NCBI GenBank assembly: GCA_045629945.1
Contig: JAZQSE010000009.1
Span: forward strand, 152,398-216,397
Source: UBA1765 sp045629945
GTDB lineage: Bacteria > Fibrobacterota > Fibrobacteria > Fibrobacterales > Fibrobacteraceae
DNA length: 64,000 bases
Reading direction: 5' to 3'
Below the pieces are notes generated by a model. It was given only the letters and a program-made list of their open reading frames with translations, did not search any database and had not been told where the DNA came from. A program made the translations under genes and the position numbers. Positions 34,374 to 43,156 of this stretch are shown in pieces; the stretch's first letter is position 1, and each line of letters opens with the position of its first letter.

Positions 34374-34592
34374 TTATTGGTCGTAATCAAGATCTTCGGC
34401 ATAGTCAGTCCAAATTTCTTCACGACCGCTACCAAAAGAGGAATTTTCAAAATCGACTTCTTCTTCAATTTCTTCTTCTTCAAGAAGTTCTTCATCCAAA
34501 TCATCTTCTGGAAAAGAAGATGTTTCTTCAAAGCCGTCGCTTTTTGGACGTCTGGCACATAAAACTTCTCGATAATATTGGATTTTACTCAT
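34374..34592 (-). CDS. Highly acidic small protein upstream of the lytic transglycosylase
   Basis: 72 residues from the ATG at 34592, with AGGAG 7 nt upstream. A neutral start (MSKIQYYREVLCARRPKSDG) leads to about 45 residues dominated by Glu and Asp (DDLDEELLEEEEIEEEVDFE), with aromatic residues at the end. Probably disordered. The stop is 5 nt before the transglycosylase start. No known family; a regulator or partner of the envelope enzyme is possible. Confidence 0.6.
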   Translation of the reverse strand: MSKIQYYREVLCARRPKSDGFEETSSFPEDDLDEELLEEEEIEEEVDFENSSFGSGREEIWTDYAEDLDYDQ

Positions 34593-34603
34593 ATATGCTC
34601 TCC

Positions 34604-34774
34604 TTAATGAATAACCCTTTCTACACCTAACCAAATGACGCAACCTAATATTAATGCCGCAATCATTTGTAAAAACACTAACACTCTATTCAAGCGGTTT
34701 GAACGGCTTGATTTTCTTGTGCTGTGTCTAGCAGAAATTTTAGAATGTCTGTATTGCATTACATTCGCAAACAT
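34604..34774 (-). CDS. Small single-TM basic membrane protein
   Basis: 56 residues from ATG 34774 with AGAAG close upstream, or 51 from ATG 34759. A basic head (HSKISARHSTRKSSRSNRLNR) is followed by one TM helix (VLVFLQMIAALILGCVIWLGV) and a short tail. Its stop is 11 nt before the acidic gene, and the ribosome site of that gene overlaps the stop (TAAGGAG). It heads a four-gene unit ending at 31878. The layout recalls small divisome or envelope anchors; that is a guess. Confidence 0.55.
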   Translation of the reverse strand: MFANVMQYRHSKISARHSTRKSSRSNRLNRVLVFLQMIAALILGCVIWLGVERVIH

Positions 34775-34820
34775 ACACTTCTAAAGGCGTTTGTCAATAG
34801 GGTAAATTGAAAAAAATGAA

Positions 34821-34850
34821 AAAAATCTCTGGTAAGCAGAGATTTTTTTT
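34821..34850. terminator. Terminator, possibly bidirectional
   Basis: AAAAATCTCTG and CAGAGATTTTT pair over GTAAG with T runs on both strands. It serves the Wza-like gene that ends at 34876. Confidence 0.85.
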
Positions 34851-34875
34851 GAAAAATTTGAAAAACAGAGGGCTT

Positions 34876-36015
34876 TTACCAATTTTTTATGTCATCTTTA
34901 GCCACTTTGGCGTTATGAATAGACAAAGCCGTGTAGTAGAATGTCTGGGCTGTCGGGAGAATCTGAGAAATAACTCTGTTCCAGCGAGCAAGTCCTGTTG
35001 CATCTACAAAGACAACATCATGTGGTTTTAATTCAAATTTTTCACCAAATACTAAAGCTAAAGGGTTTTTGGCATTTAAGTGGTAAACATTTATCCGATC
35101 AAGACCACCGCGAATAACATAAATGCCTTTACTTTCTGCAGAAAGTGTCTGTAAACCACCAACTTCGGCTAAAGCCTGAGAAAGAGACATACGACCATTT
35201 TCAATGGTCAATGCTTGTTGACGAGTGACTTCACCTAAAACATAAACTTGAGATTCATTTAAGCTAGCTACTCGAATAACATCGCCATTTTTCAGGACAA
35301 TATCTGAAGGCCCTTTACCAGCGGGATAGGCCGCTTGTAAGTTAATGGGGTATGCTTTTCCTTCGCGAACCAGTTCTACTTGTGTCGGGTCACCTGTACG
35401 AGGGTCAACGCCACCGCAAAGGTTGATTGCTTCTAAAAGAGTTGTCGGGATATTCGTTAAAGGAATAACGCCTGCTTTCATAACGCCACCCTGAACGTAG
35501 ATTTTTTTGCTCTGGCTGCGTAAAAGTCGGACATCAAGTTGGGGTTTGTTTAAAACAGAAGAAAGCCCTTGTACAATCATTTCTCGCAATTCTGTGATTG
35601 TCTTGCCTTCAACTTTTAACTGGCCGGCGTAAGGGTAAAACATTTCGCCATTTTCATCGACCATTTGCCCGACAGAATTGTCATTACGATAAGGGCCAAG
35701 CGGCAAAGAAAGTTCCTGGTGTTCCCAGACCGTTACTTGAACTAAATCAAATTTTCCGAGTTTATAAAGTTCTGGTTGGTATGAAAGAAGTTCTTCTGGA
35801 ATAGCATTTAATGCACTTTCTTCTTTTTGAGCGTCAACTAAAGCTTTTGGTGTTATACTCTGAAGGTGGACTTCTGCTCCTTGGAATGTGGCAAGGGTAT
35901 CAACAGTACCTTCTTCGTTAGCCTTTTCGCCTAAATGCATCCCCGGGGCCCAGAAACAAGCTGAAAAAGATAGAATCAAAGGTAGACAAAAAAGCAAAAG
36001 AAAAATTCGTTTCAT
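34876..36015 (-). CDS. Wza-like polysaccharide export outer-membrane lipoprotein
   Basis: 379 residues. Lipoprotein signal ending LSFSAC. The N-terminal Poly_export domain (KLGKFDLVQVTVWEHQEL, ENGEMFYPYAGQLKVEGKTITELREMI) is followed by two SLBB-like domains (KIYVQGGVMKAGVIPLTN; QVYVLGEVTRQQALTIENGRMSLSQALAEVGG) and a C-terminal amphipathic helix (NRVISQILPTAQTFYYTAL). It should form the octameric outer-membrane channel for capsule or exopolysaccharide. No Wzc-type partner is nearby; a glycosyltransferase lies 1.4 kb upstream. Confidence 0.9.
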   Translation of the reverse strand: MKRIFLLLFCLPLILSFSACFWAPGMHLGEKANEEGTVDTLATFQGAEVHLQSITPKALVDAQKEESALNAIPEELLSYQPELYKLGKFDLVQVTVWEHQELSLPLGPYRNDNSVGQMVDENGEMFYPYAGQLKVEGKTITELREMIVQGLSSVLNKPQLDVRLLRSQSKKIYVQGGVMKAGVIPLTNIPTTLLEAINLCGGVDPRTGDPTQVELVREGKAYPINLQAAYPAGKGPSDIVLKNGDVIRVASLNESQVYVLGEVTRQQALTIENGRMSLSQALAEVGGLQTLSAESKGIYVIRGGLDRINVYHLNAKNPLALVFGEKFELKPHDVVFVDATGLARWNRVISQILPTAQTFYYTALSIHNAKVAKDDIKNW

Positions 36016-36232
36016 TTTGTTCTCTTTTTTTGATTAACTTGTTAAAAAGTAAAAAAAACTTACTTTTTGGCAATTCAATTTCAGGATATTTCTATAGGAT
36101 TTTTAGTGTTTTAAAGGAATTTTTGAAAAAACAATGCATTCTTCTGTTTTATGCTTAAAAGTCATTTCAAGTATTTTTAAACAGCATACAATAAAAAATA
36201 AAGCAAGTTTTTAGGAAATACGATTTTTAAAA

Positions 36233-37318
36233 TCAATGTTTTACGCAGCGAACAGAATAAGCGTAATTTTTACTATTTACATAGGTTCCGATAAATTTAT
36301 CGTTTTCGGAATACAAGTTCCAATAAGAAGCCTGGGTTCCTGAATGAGATTCTTCAGCAATCCAGAAAGATTGATCGTCTCCAAGCGAATTAAATTGTCC
36401 ACTTGGAGCTCGTTGGCCTGCAGGTAAGGCCGAGAACCCAAAACGATTCGTACCAATGGCAATATTTTCAACTTGGTTCCAGACTTCTGTTGTTTTTAAA
36501 CTGGTCCCAATCCCTTCGTCTTCGTTTGCTTTATCAACAAAATCTGCCAGAATCTGAAAATCTTCAAAAGATGGAACATGATAACCTTCAGGACAAACGC
36601 CTTGTAATGGCTTATTTAATAAATTTCCGGCAAGTTCATTGTTGTAATTAGTAGGCAATGCCATAGCGACAGCCCAAGTATAAAGTCTGCCAAATTTAGT
36701 GCAATTTTCAGCTTTATTTTCATAACAATAACTGTCAGGAGCGTTAAAGTTCAAATTTTTAGCAAACCAAACCTGGTGACCAATTTTTACAAGAGGGTAA
36801 AGAGTTCCATCTCTTTTGTCGCACACCATTCCTGCCGGGACTTCTGCACAAAGTGTATCAGAAAGTGAATCTGCTAAAGTAGAATCCTGAATTGTAGAAT
36901 CTGTAACGACAGAGTCTAGAGAAGAACTAGAAACAAAGGAAGAAGAACTTTTAATAGAAGAACTAGAGAATTTTTGAATAGAGCTAGAGGAACTTTTCAA
37001 AGAATCTTTTTTGGTGGTTTCGGCTTCTTCTAAATAAGCAGATATGGTTTCTAAAGTAATTTTTGAACCCTGAGTTGCTGAACTTGATAAAGTTTCTTGT
37101 AAAATCCAATGCCCGTCAATGCAATGGTATTCTTGTTTGTTTTCTAAAACGAGCCAAATTTCGCCATTGCGTTTTTTATCGCAAGAAATAAGTTTATCTT
37201 TTGATGGAACTGTGTGAGAAGAATAATTATCATTAGAAGAACAAGAAGTTATACTCAAAAGAAGCCATAAACTGGCAATAGAAGCACAAAAAATTTTAGA
37301 AATATTGATTCTCATCAC
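36233..37318 (-). CDS. FISUMP-domain lipoprotein
   Basis: 361 residues. Signal ends LLLSITSC (lipid Cys). Residues 95-150 form a Ser/Thr-rich linker with runs of SSSS. The C-terminal 190 residues have the FISUMP domain pattern: DGTLYPLVKIGHQVWFAKNLN, YCYENKAENCTKFGRLYTW, CPEGYHVPSFEDFQILADFV, FSALPAGQRAPSGQF, FWIAEE and a terminal YSVRCVKH. This domain is the major expanded paralogous domain of Fibrobacter succinogenes, so it is a taxonomic marker. Function unknown, probably surface binding. Monocistronic. Confidence 0.9.
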   Translation of the reverse strand: MMRINISKIFCASIASLWLLLSITSCSSNDNYSSHTVPSKDKLISCDKKRNGEIWLVLENKQEYHCIDGHWILQETLSSSATQGSKITLETISAYLEEAETTKKDSLKSSSSSIQKFSSSSIKSSSSFVSSSSLDSVVTDSTIQDSTLADSLSDTLCAEVPAGMVCDKRDGTLYPLVKIGHQVWFAKNLNFNAPDSYCYENKAENCTKFGRLYTWAVAMALPTNYNNELAGNLLNKPLQGVCPEGYHVPSFEDFQILADFVDKANEDEGIGTSLKTTEVWNQVENIAIGTNRFGFSALPAGQRAPSGQFNSLGDDQSFWIAEESHSGTQASYWNLYSENDKFIGTYVNSKNYAYSVRCVKH

Positions 37319-37408
37319 GACCTAATATAAACTTTTGTTTTCAAAAGAGTTTATGAAAAAGAAAGTTTTTTTTTCTTACAATGTATTGTTGTATGTAAGT
37401 TCAATGAT

Positions 37409-38518
37409 TTAAGAAATTGTTCTTAGATACGTAAGGAATTTTTCTGCAAAAGATTCTGGAGAAAATCTGTTTAAAAGAGTGTTTTTTTGTTCTTGATTGA
37501 TAAGAATTTTCCCAGAAAGAATTAAATCTAAAGTATCAATATATTCTTTAACATTGTCTGGTGGAGTTATTAGCGGAACAATTCCATTTAAATTTTCTTC
37601 TAAAGCACTTGTTTTAGATGAAATAACAGGAATTTTTGAGGCTAATGCTTCTAATGGCGGGAGCCCAAAACCTTCAAGAAATGATGGGTAGATAAAAACA
37701 GATGCATTTCGGTAAAAATCGCGTAAAGTTGAAAAGTCAAGATTTTCAAAATGGAAAAGATTCTTCAAATTCATGGCTTGGATTAGGTCATGAGTTTCTT
37801 TTCGTAAACGCCCTACTCTTACAAAAGCTAATTCGGGTTTTTCTTTGGCGAGCTGAAAGAATGTTTTTAAGTTTTTTCTAGGCTCATCTAAACTGATATT
37901 GAGACAAACGGCGTTAAAATTTTTAATTCCAAAACGTTCCCAGAAAAGTTTTTTAGAATCTGGTGAAATACCTTCAAATGGTTCTAGAAATCCTTTTGAA
38001 ATAGGGCAACCAACAATTGTTCCTGGAATTTTAGGCGCACCAAAAAATGCGTTTGATTCTTGTTCTGTATAGTGGGAATTATAAATATAAGTGTCGGCAG
38101 TTTTTGTCGGGTTTATAAAGAATTTGTTAAGAAGTCTGAATTTTAAACTATTGGGGTAAAGGGTTTCTGCAAAAGTATCGTGAACCATTACGATGGTTTT
38201 ACTATCTGGAAGCGTTTTTTTGGCAACAGGGCATAAAAAACCAAGTTCTGGCCTGATGAATAAAACAATATCAGGTGTTTTTTGTTTTAAGTAAAGCCTA
38301 AATGGTTTTTTGTAAGTAAAAAAGCCAATGGAAAGAGATTTCGCTTTTAAAGAATCTTCGCCGTCAGAAACTCCGTTAGGGAAATACTCCGGCGTTTCTA
38401 GCCATAAAATGTTTGAAGAAAATTCTGAAGATTTTAATGCTTCTTTAAAATCCAAAGAAAGGCGCCCAAAGCTAGTGCATGGGTTTTTATCGCAGACAAT
38501 TAAAATCTTTTTTTTCAT
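37409..38518 (-). CDS. Glycosyltransferase, GT4-like
   Basis: 369 residues. No signal peptide. Rossmann-like N-terminal half (KKKILIVCDKNPCTSFGRLS, TVMVHDTFAETLYP). The C-terminal GT-B half carries RKNLKTFFQLAKEKPELAFVRVG, a FIYPSFLEGFGLPPLEALASKIPVISS block (the E-x7-E signature region) and ENLNGIVPLITP. It should transfer a sugar from an NDP-sugar or a similar donor. It sits between the FISUMP lipoprotein and fusA and could serve envelope polysaccharide synthesis with the Wza-like exporter. Confidence 0.82.
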   Translation of the reverse strand: MKKKILIVCDKNPCTSFGRLSLDFKEALKSSEFSSNILWLETPEYFPNGVSDGEDSLKAKSLSIGFFTYKKPFRLYLKQKTPDIVLFIRPELGFLCPVAKKTLPDSKTIVMVHDTFAETLYPNSLKFRLLNKFFINPTKTADTYIYNSHYTEQESNAFFGAPKIPGTIVGCPISKGFLEPFEGISPDSKKLFWERFGIKNFNAVCLNISLDEPRKNLKTFFQLAKEKPELAFVRVGRLRKETHDLIQAMNLKNLFHFENLDFSTLRDFYRNASVFIYPSFLEGFGLPPLEALASKIPVISSKTSALEENLNGIVPLITPPDNVKEYIDTLDLILSGKILINQEQKNTLLNRFSPESFAEKFLTYLRTIS

Positions 38519-38533
38519 TTGGTGAGAATATAC

Positions 38534-38564
38534 AAAAGAAGCATCTCAAAGAGATGCTTCTTTT
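38534..38564. terminator. Terminator of fusA (bidirectional)
   Basis: AAAAGAAGCATCTC and GAGATGCTTCTTTT pair over AAA, with T runs on the minus strand. Confidence 0.85.
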
Positions 38565-38582
38565 GATAACTAATTGTAGAAA

Positions 38583-40691
38583 TTAGCGTTGGGCACCTTT
38601 AGCCTTATCGCCATATTTCTTGATGAGTTCTTCTTGGATATTGCGTGGTACTGGGAGGTACTTTGCAAATTCCATTGTGAATTCAGCTTTACCTTGAGTC
38701 ATAGAACGAAGGTCTGTTGCATAACCGAACATTTCAGAAAGAGGAACTTCTGCAATGATTGTTGTCATGCCGAGTTCTTCTGTTGTTCCAGCAATGCTAC
38801 CACGGCGCTGTGAAAGGTTACCAACAACTGCACCCTGGAATTCTGTTGGAGTCTGAACTTCAACCTTCATAATTGGTTCAAGGATTTGTGCACCAGCTTT
38901 TTCGAAAGCCTGGCGGAATGCCATACGAGCACAAATCTGGAAAGCCATATCAGAAGAGTCCACATCGTGGTATTGACCATCGGTAACTTCCATTTCAATA
39001 CCAACAACTGGGAAGCCAATCAAAGAACCTGCTTCCATACAGCTTTGGAAACCCTTGTCGCAAGAAGGAATGTATTCTTTTGGAATACGACCACCAACAA
39101 CAGAGTTGATAAAGTTGTAAACCTTTTCAGAATCGCCTTCAACCGGCATTGGGCGCATAACACCAACAACCTTAGCGAACTGACCGGAACCACCAGTCTG
39201 TTTCTTGTGGGTGTAATCGTAGTTAGCTTCGCGGGTAATAGTTTCGCGATAAGCAACCTGAGGAGCACCAGTCTGAACATCTACTTTATATTCACGGCGC
39301 ATACGTTCGATGTAAACGTCAAGGTGAAGTTCGCCCATACCTTTGATAATGGTCTGTCCGCTTTCTTTATCCACTTCAACCTGGAATGTTGGGTCTTCTT
39401 TAGTAAAGCGGTTGAGAGCCTTAGAAAGGTTGTTCAAATCGTCGCGGTTCTTTGCTTCAATAACAAGTTCGATAACTGGGTTAGGAACGTGCATAGAAGT
39501 CATGTTGTAGTGTAAAGAACCATCGGTAAAGGTTGTACCAGAAGCACAATCAATACCAAAGAGAGCAACGATATCACCAGCACCGGCTTCGTTAATATCT
39601 TGCATTTCGTCGGCGTGCATACGAACCAAGCGGCCAACGCTTACTTTTTTACCGGTTGCCATGTTGTAGATAGAATCACCTTTCTTGATGGAACCCTGGT
39701 AAACGCGAATGTAAGTCAACTGGCCATAGCGGTCGTTGGTGAGTTTAAAGGCGTAACAAACGAGCTTTGCATCGTCTTCGGACTTGAGGATAACTTCAGC
39801 TTCGTTGTCATCAATATTCAAAGCCTTGTTTTCAACTTCAGTCGGGTTCGGGAGGTAATCAGCAACACCGTCAAGGAGTTTCTGAACACCAATGTTTTTG
39901 TGAGCAGAACCCATGAACACTGGAGTGATTTCTAAGCTGATAGTTGCTTTGCGGATGGTTTCCTTGATAAGAGCCTTATCGATATCAAGGTATTCACCTT
40001 CCATAGCTTTTTCCATAATTTCATCGCTATAGTCAGCACAACAGTCGATAAGCTTTTCGCGGTATTCCATAGCGAGATCCATCAATTCAGCTGGAATTTC
40101 AGCTTCGCGGACTTCGTCGCCATTATTACCTTCAAAGTAGTAACCTTTCATTTCAACAAGGTCAACCACACCTTTTAGCTGGTCTTCAAGACCGATTGGA
40201 ACTTGCATAACGCAAGGCTTGTGGTTGAGCTTTTCTTTGAGCATTACTGCTACGCGGAGTGGGTTTGCACCAGAACGGTCGCACTTGTTAACGAAAGCTA
40301 CGCGAGGTACGCGGTAGCGACGCATTTGGCGGTCAACAGTGATGGACTGGGATTGCACACCTTCAACGCTTGTTAAAACAAGAATTGCACCGTCCAACAC
40401 GCGGAGAGAACGTTCAACTTCAACAGTAAAGTCAACGTGGCCCGGGGTATCAATAATGTTAATGGTGGTGTCTTTCCAGTTTGCGTATGTTGCAGCGGAC
40501 TGGATGGTGATACCACGTTCGCGTTCAAGTTCCATGCTATCCATTGTAGCACCGACGCCATCTTTACCGCGAACGTCGTGAATAGCGTGAATACGCTTTG
40601 TAAAATAGAGAATGCGTTCGGTAAGGGTGGTCTTACCCGAGTCAATGTGGGCAGAGATACCGATATTTCTGTGTTTTTCGATGTTTTTCAT
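38583..40691 (-). CDS. fusA: Elongation factor G
   Basis: 702 residues, full length. G1 AHIDSGKTT (14-22), G2 RGITIQSAAT, G3 DTPGH, G4 NKCD, then domains II-V. It drives ribosome translocation with GTP. The switch region reads VRGKDGVGATMDSMELERERGITIQ, the form seen in spirochaetal and mitochondrial-type EF-G1 rather than the classical HxVNFMD form. The genome may therefore hold more than one EF-G. Monocistronic here, away from rpsL/rpsG. Its high-expression codon use makes long antisense frames. Confidence 0.95.
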   Translation of the reverse strand: MKNIEKHRNIGISAHIDSGKTTLTERILYFTKRIHAIHDVRGKDGVGATMDSMELERERGITIQSAATYANWKDTTINIIDTPGHVDFTVEVERSLRVLDGAILVLTSVEGVQSQSITVDRQMRRYRVPRVAFVNKCDRSGANPLRVAVMLKEKLNHKPCVMQVPIGLEDQLKGVVDLVEMKGYYFEGNNGDEVREAEIPAELMDLAMEYREKLIDCCADYSDEIMEKAMEGEYLDIDKALIKETIRKATISLEITPVFMGSAHKNIGVQKLLDGVADYLPNPTEVENKALNIDDNEAEVILKSEDDAKLVCYAFKLTNDRYGQLTYIRVYQGSIKKGDSIYNMATGKKVSVGRLVRMHADEMQDINEAGAGDIVALFGIDCASGTTFTDGSLHYNMTSMHVPNPVIELVIEAKNRDDLNNLSKALNRFTKEDPTFQVEVDKESGQTIIKGMGELHLDVYIERMRREYKVDVQTGAPQVAYRETITREANYDYTHKKQTGGSGQFAKVVGVMRPMPVEGDSEKVYNFINSVVGGRIPKEYIPSCDKGFQSCMEAGSLIGFPVVGIEMEVTDGQYHDVDSSDMAFQICARMAFRQAFEKAGAQILEPIMKVEVQTPTEFQGAVVGNLSQRRGSIAGTTEELGMTTIIAEVPLSEMFGYATDLRSMTQGKAEFTMEFAKYLPVPRNIQEELIKKYGDKAKGAQR

Positions 40692-40800
40692 GATTTTTCC
40701 ACAAATGGAGTTGATGTTTATTGTTTTGTTGCGCCAAATCTAGAAAAAAAATTCACACTCTCAAGGGAAAGGTTTAAAACGAAAGCTAAAATAAAGAAAA

Positions 40801-40832
40801 GTTCTCTCGCCAAAGGCGAGAGAACCGTTTTT
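40801..40832. terminator. Terminator of the ECF operon
   Basis: GTTCTCTCGCC and GGCGAGAGAAC pair over AAA; a T-rich tract follows on the minus strand. Confidence 0.85.
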
Positions 40833-40863
40833 AGGGTATGTAGGGTAAATGTGTTAAAAAGGT

Positions 40864-41436
40864 TTACTTTGAACCAGGTTCTTTTACTTCTTGTTCCCGT
40901 TTAAATTTTTTATTCCGGTAATTCTTGTGAAATTCTTGCATTTTTACCTTTTGTTCGGCAGTAAGAATTTTTGAAAGTCCGGATTTTCCTTGGATTCTGT
41001 GATTTAGAGCTTTTTCCTGAAGGTCAAGAAGGTTCTTTTTTGCTTGAGAAAGAGCTAAAGAATCAGGGGTTTCTGCTTCAAGAACTTTGCGCAATTCTTT
41101 TTCAGCATTTCTTGTTTCTTTCTTTATTAAGGTAGAAACGCTGTCCTGATAAGCCCTTAAAGAATCAAGAGAATTTTTTTGTTCAATAGAAACTTCTAAA
41201 AATTCATCTAGTTTTTTGAGGTATTCTTTTCGTTTTTTCGCAAAGAATTCTTTATTAGGTTTTTGTTTTTTAGGCTTTTCTGCCATGTCTTTATTTTTAA
41301 ACGGACATTCCTTTGGTGGAAAAACCCCTTTGTCATTTGATTTTAATGGACAAGATGGAGTGACGTAGAGAGCACCGCAGAAAAAGCCTATGGCACAAGC
41401 AAGAACAACAAGACTTGCAAAAAAGAATTTTTTCAT
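40864..41436 (-). CDS. Periplasmic Spy/CpxP- or CnrX-like helical protein
   Basis: 190 residues. An uncleaved or cleavable N-terminal hydrophobic segment (FFFASLVVLACAIGFFCGALYV) is followed by a Lys-rich helical body with LTXXQ-like elements (VSIEQKNSLDSLRAYQ, LTAEQKVKMQEFHKNY). That is the pattern of Spy/CpxP/CnrX sensor-chaperones. CPLK and CPFK Cys pairs may bind metal. It directly follows the anti-sigma-like gene without a gap, so it is likely the periplasmic sensor of the ECF sigma system. Confidence 0.7.
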   Translation of the reverse strand: MKKFFFASLVVLACAIGFFCGALYVTPSCPLKSNDKGVFPPKECPFKNKDMAEKPKKQKPNKEFFAKKRKEYLKKLDEFLEVSIEQKNSLDSLRAYQDSVSTLIKKETRNAEKELRKVLEAETPDSLALSQAKKNLLDLQEKALNHRIQGKSGLSKILTAEQKVKMQEFHKNYRNKKFKREQEVKEPGSK

Positions 41437-41760
41437 TTATTGATCCTCCATTGAAAGGTAAAAAATGGGAATTGTAGAGTCTAATTCAGGAAGTTCAGAC
41501 ACTATACTCTCTTCAAAAAAATCATCTAAAGAATCTAGTTCAATCATCGAAATGAATGATTTTGATTCATTTGCAAAAAAGAATGGAACTAAAAGTCCGC
41601 TTAAGAAAAAAAGCAAACTAGCAGCCAAAGTGAGTTTAGAAAACCTAAAAAGAAAAAGCTGTCTTGTTTTTTTTGCTTCAATACGTTGGAATACTTTATC
41701 GAGAGAATCACTTTTAGGGTAAATCCTTTCAATGCAGGAAAAATCAATAGGTTCAGTCAT
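41437..41760 (-). CDS. Anti-sigma-factor-like single-TM protein
   Basis: 107 residues. A cytosolic N-terminus of 40 residues (DSLDKVFQRIEAKKTRQLFLF) leads into one TM helix (LTLAASLLFFLSGLLVPFFF) and an acidic periplasmic tail. It lacks a recognisable zinc HxxxCxxC motif. The 8-nt overlap with the ECF sigma gene is the typical sigma/anti-sigma arrangement, which is the main support for the call. Confidence 0.65.
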   Translation of the reverse strand: MTEPIDFSCIERIYPKSDSLDKVFQRIEAKKTRQLFLFRFSKLTLAASLLFFLSGLLVPFFFANESKSFISMIELDSLDDFFEESIVSELPELDSTIPIFYLSMEDQ

Positions 41761-42292
41761 TTTTGTTTCTCCTTTCTATAAAGTCTCTGACAAAAGTTCT
41801 TGCTCTTGAAAGTCTAGCTTTAATTGTTCCGGAAGGGCTTTTATAAATGGTGGCTAATTCATTTACAGAAACGCCTTCGGCGTCTTTTAACCAAAGAATG
41901 CTCCTGTTTATTGCCGGAAGAGCATTCAAAGCTTCGGTCAAAGCATTCGATTCGAAATGAGACAGTTCTTTTTTAAAGCCAATTGTTTTTTCTAAAATAA
42001 AGTCTGAATTTTCTGTTTCTAGCTCAAAATGGCGTTTTTCTTTTCGTATTTGCATAAGACTTGCATTTAAAGTCATTTTAAAAAGCCATGTAGAGAGAGT
42101 TGATTCGTTTCTGAAAGATTTTATGTTTTCAGGAATAGAAGAAAATACGTCCATTAGAACGTCTTCGGCTTTGTCTCGATCTTTCAGAATTCGATATGCC
42201 AGGTTTAACATACGGGTACTTTCTTCTTTCCAGAGTTTTTCAAGCATTTCTCTGTTGTAAAAATCCGGAATTTCTGAATTGTTAAAGGTCAT
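41753..42292 (-). CDS. ECF-family RNA polymerase sigma factor
   Basis: 179 residues. Region 2 (LWKEESTRMLNLAYRILKDRDKAEDVLMDVF...TLSTWLFKMTLNASLMQIRKEKR) and region 4 (LTEALNALPAINRSILWLKDAEGVSVNELATIYKSPSGTIKARLSRARTFVRDFI) are complete. It directs RNA polymerase to stress or envelope genes. It is the first gene of a three-gene unit with an anti-sigma-like protein and a Spy-like sensor. Confidence 0.92.
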   Translation of the reverse strand: MTFNNSEIPDFYNREMLEKLWKEESTRMLNLAYRILKDRDKAEDVLMDVFSSIPENIKSFRNESTLSTWLFKMTLNASLMQIRKEKRHFELETENSDFILEKTIGFKKELSHFESNALTEALNALPAINRSILWLKDAEGVSVNELATIYKSPSGTIKARLSRARTFVRDFIERRNKND

Positions 42293-42426
42293 TTTGAAAT
42301 TAGATGCCTGAAGTCAAAAAAGGTTGCGAAAAAAAAGTTAATTTTTATTTGAGATAATATTTTCACTTAAAAAAGAGTATGGTGATTCTTGTAATGCAGA
42401 GCTATATTCATAAAAAAGGTAAAAAT

Positions 42427-43125
42427 ATGAAAAACAAATTGGGTTTTACGTTAATAGAAATAGTTGTAGTTGTGGTTATTGTCGGGGTATTAGCGGCGGT
42501 TTCTTTACCTAAATTGTTTGGACAAATTGCTAAAGCAAAAGCAAGCGAAATTCCTGTTGCAGGGGCCGTTTATACTCGTTTACAAGATGCTTTTTTAGGC
42601 GAAAAAGCTTCTGTAGGGAGTTGGAAACAAATAGGGTATGTTGCCCCAGGGAATGGTTTGACTGAAAATTTCAGATATACAGAGGGTTGTATTGTTGACT
42701 CTTTGAACATTTCTTCTTTAAAAAATAGCGAAACAGGGTGGCGTGCCTCAAATCTTGTAAAATTAAATAGTTGTCTTGTTGGCAGTTCTTGGGGAATTGT
42801 TATCAAAGCAAGTTCAGATAAAGAAGTCTTGTATGAGCATAATTTATCGTATGAAGGGTGTGAACCATTGACATTGAATTGGGTTGTTAAAGCAATCCCT
42901 AATTGTAATGAGCCTTTAGAAAGTCCAACAGAAAACCCAACCGAAACCCCGACTGAAAGTCCAACGGAAAACCCAACTGAAGGTAAAACGGAATCAACAG
43001 ATTATGATTGTGATGCTCTAAAAAAGAAATATCCAGCAGGGAATGGAAATAAAAATGGTTGGGAAATGTTTTCTCCCTGTGGGATAATGCTCCCACCAGG
43101 AGTAATCAAAAAACTGACTAAGTAA
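42427..43125 (+). CDS. Type IV pilin-like / type II pseudopilin
   Basis: 232 residues from the ATG at 42427. The prepilin signature is perfect: a short basic leader, then GFTLIEIVVVVVIVGVLAAVSLPKL with Gly-Phe at the cut site and Glu at +5. The globular part has paired Cys (GCIVDS, NSCLVGSS). A Pro-Thr-Glu-rich repeat linker (ENPTETPTESPTENPTE) leads to a C-terminal module with Cys. It may be a minor pilin or T2SS pseudopilin. No secretion genes lie next to it. Confidence 0.85.
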   Translation: MKNKLGFTLIEIVVVVVIVGVLAAVSLPKLFGQIAKAKASEIPVAGAVYTRLQDAFLGEKASVGSWKQIGYVAPGNGLTENFRYTEGCIVDSLNISSLKNSETGWRASNLVKLNSCLVGSSWGIVIKASSDKEVLYEHNLSYEGCEPLTLNWVVKAIPNCNEPLESPTENPTETPTESPTENPTEGKTESTDYDCDALKKKYPAGNGNKNGWEMFSPCGIMLPPGVIKKLTK

Positions 43126-43156
43126 AGGCGATTATATATTTTCGCCCTTTAAAATT
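43122..43156. terminator. Convergent terminator hairpin
   Basis: TAAAGG(-)CGA and TCGCCCTTTA pair with one bulge between two convergent genes, over the stop codon of the aldo/keto reductase gene. Confidence 0.5.

Noticed and set aside
38886..39515. 209-residue frame on the plus strand inside fusA
   Set aside because: Antisense to EF-G. It results from biased codon use in a highly expressed gene and has no ribosome site.
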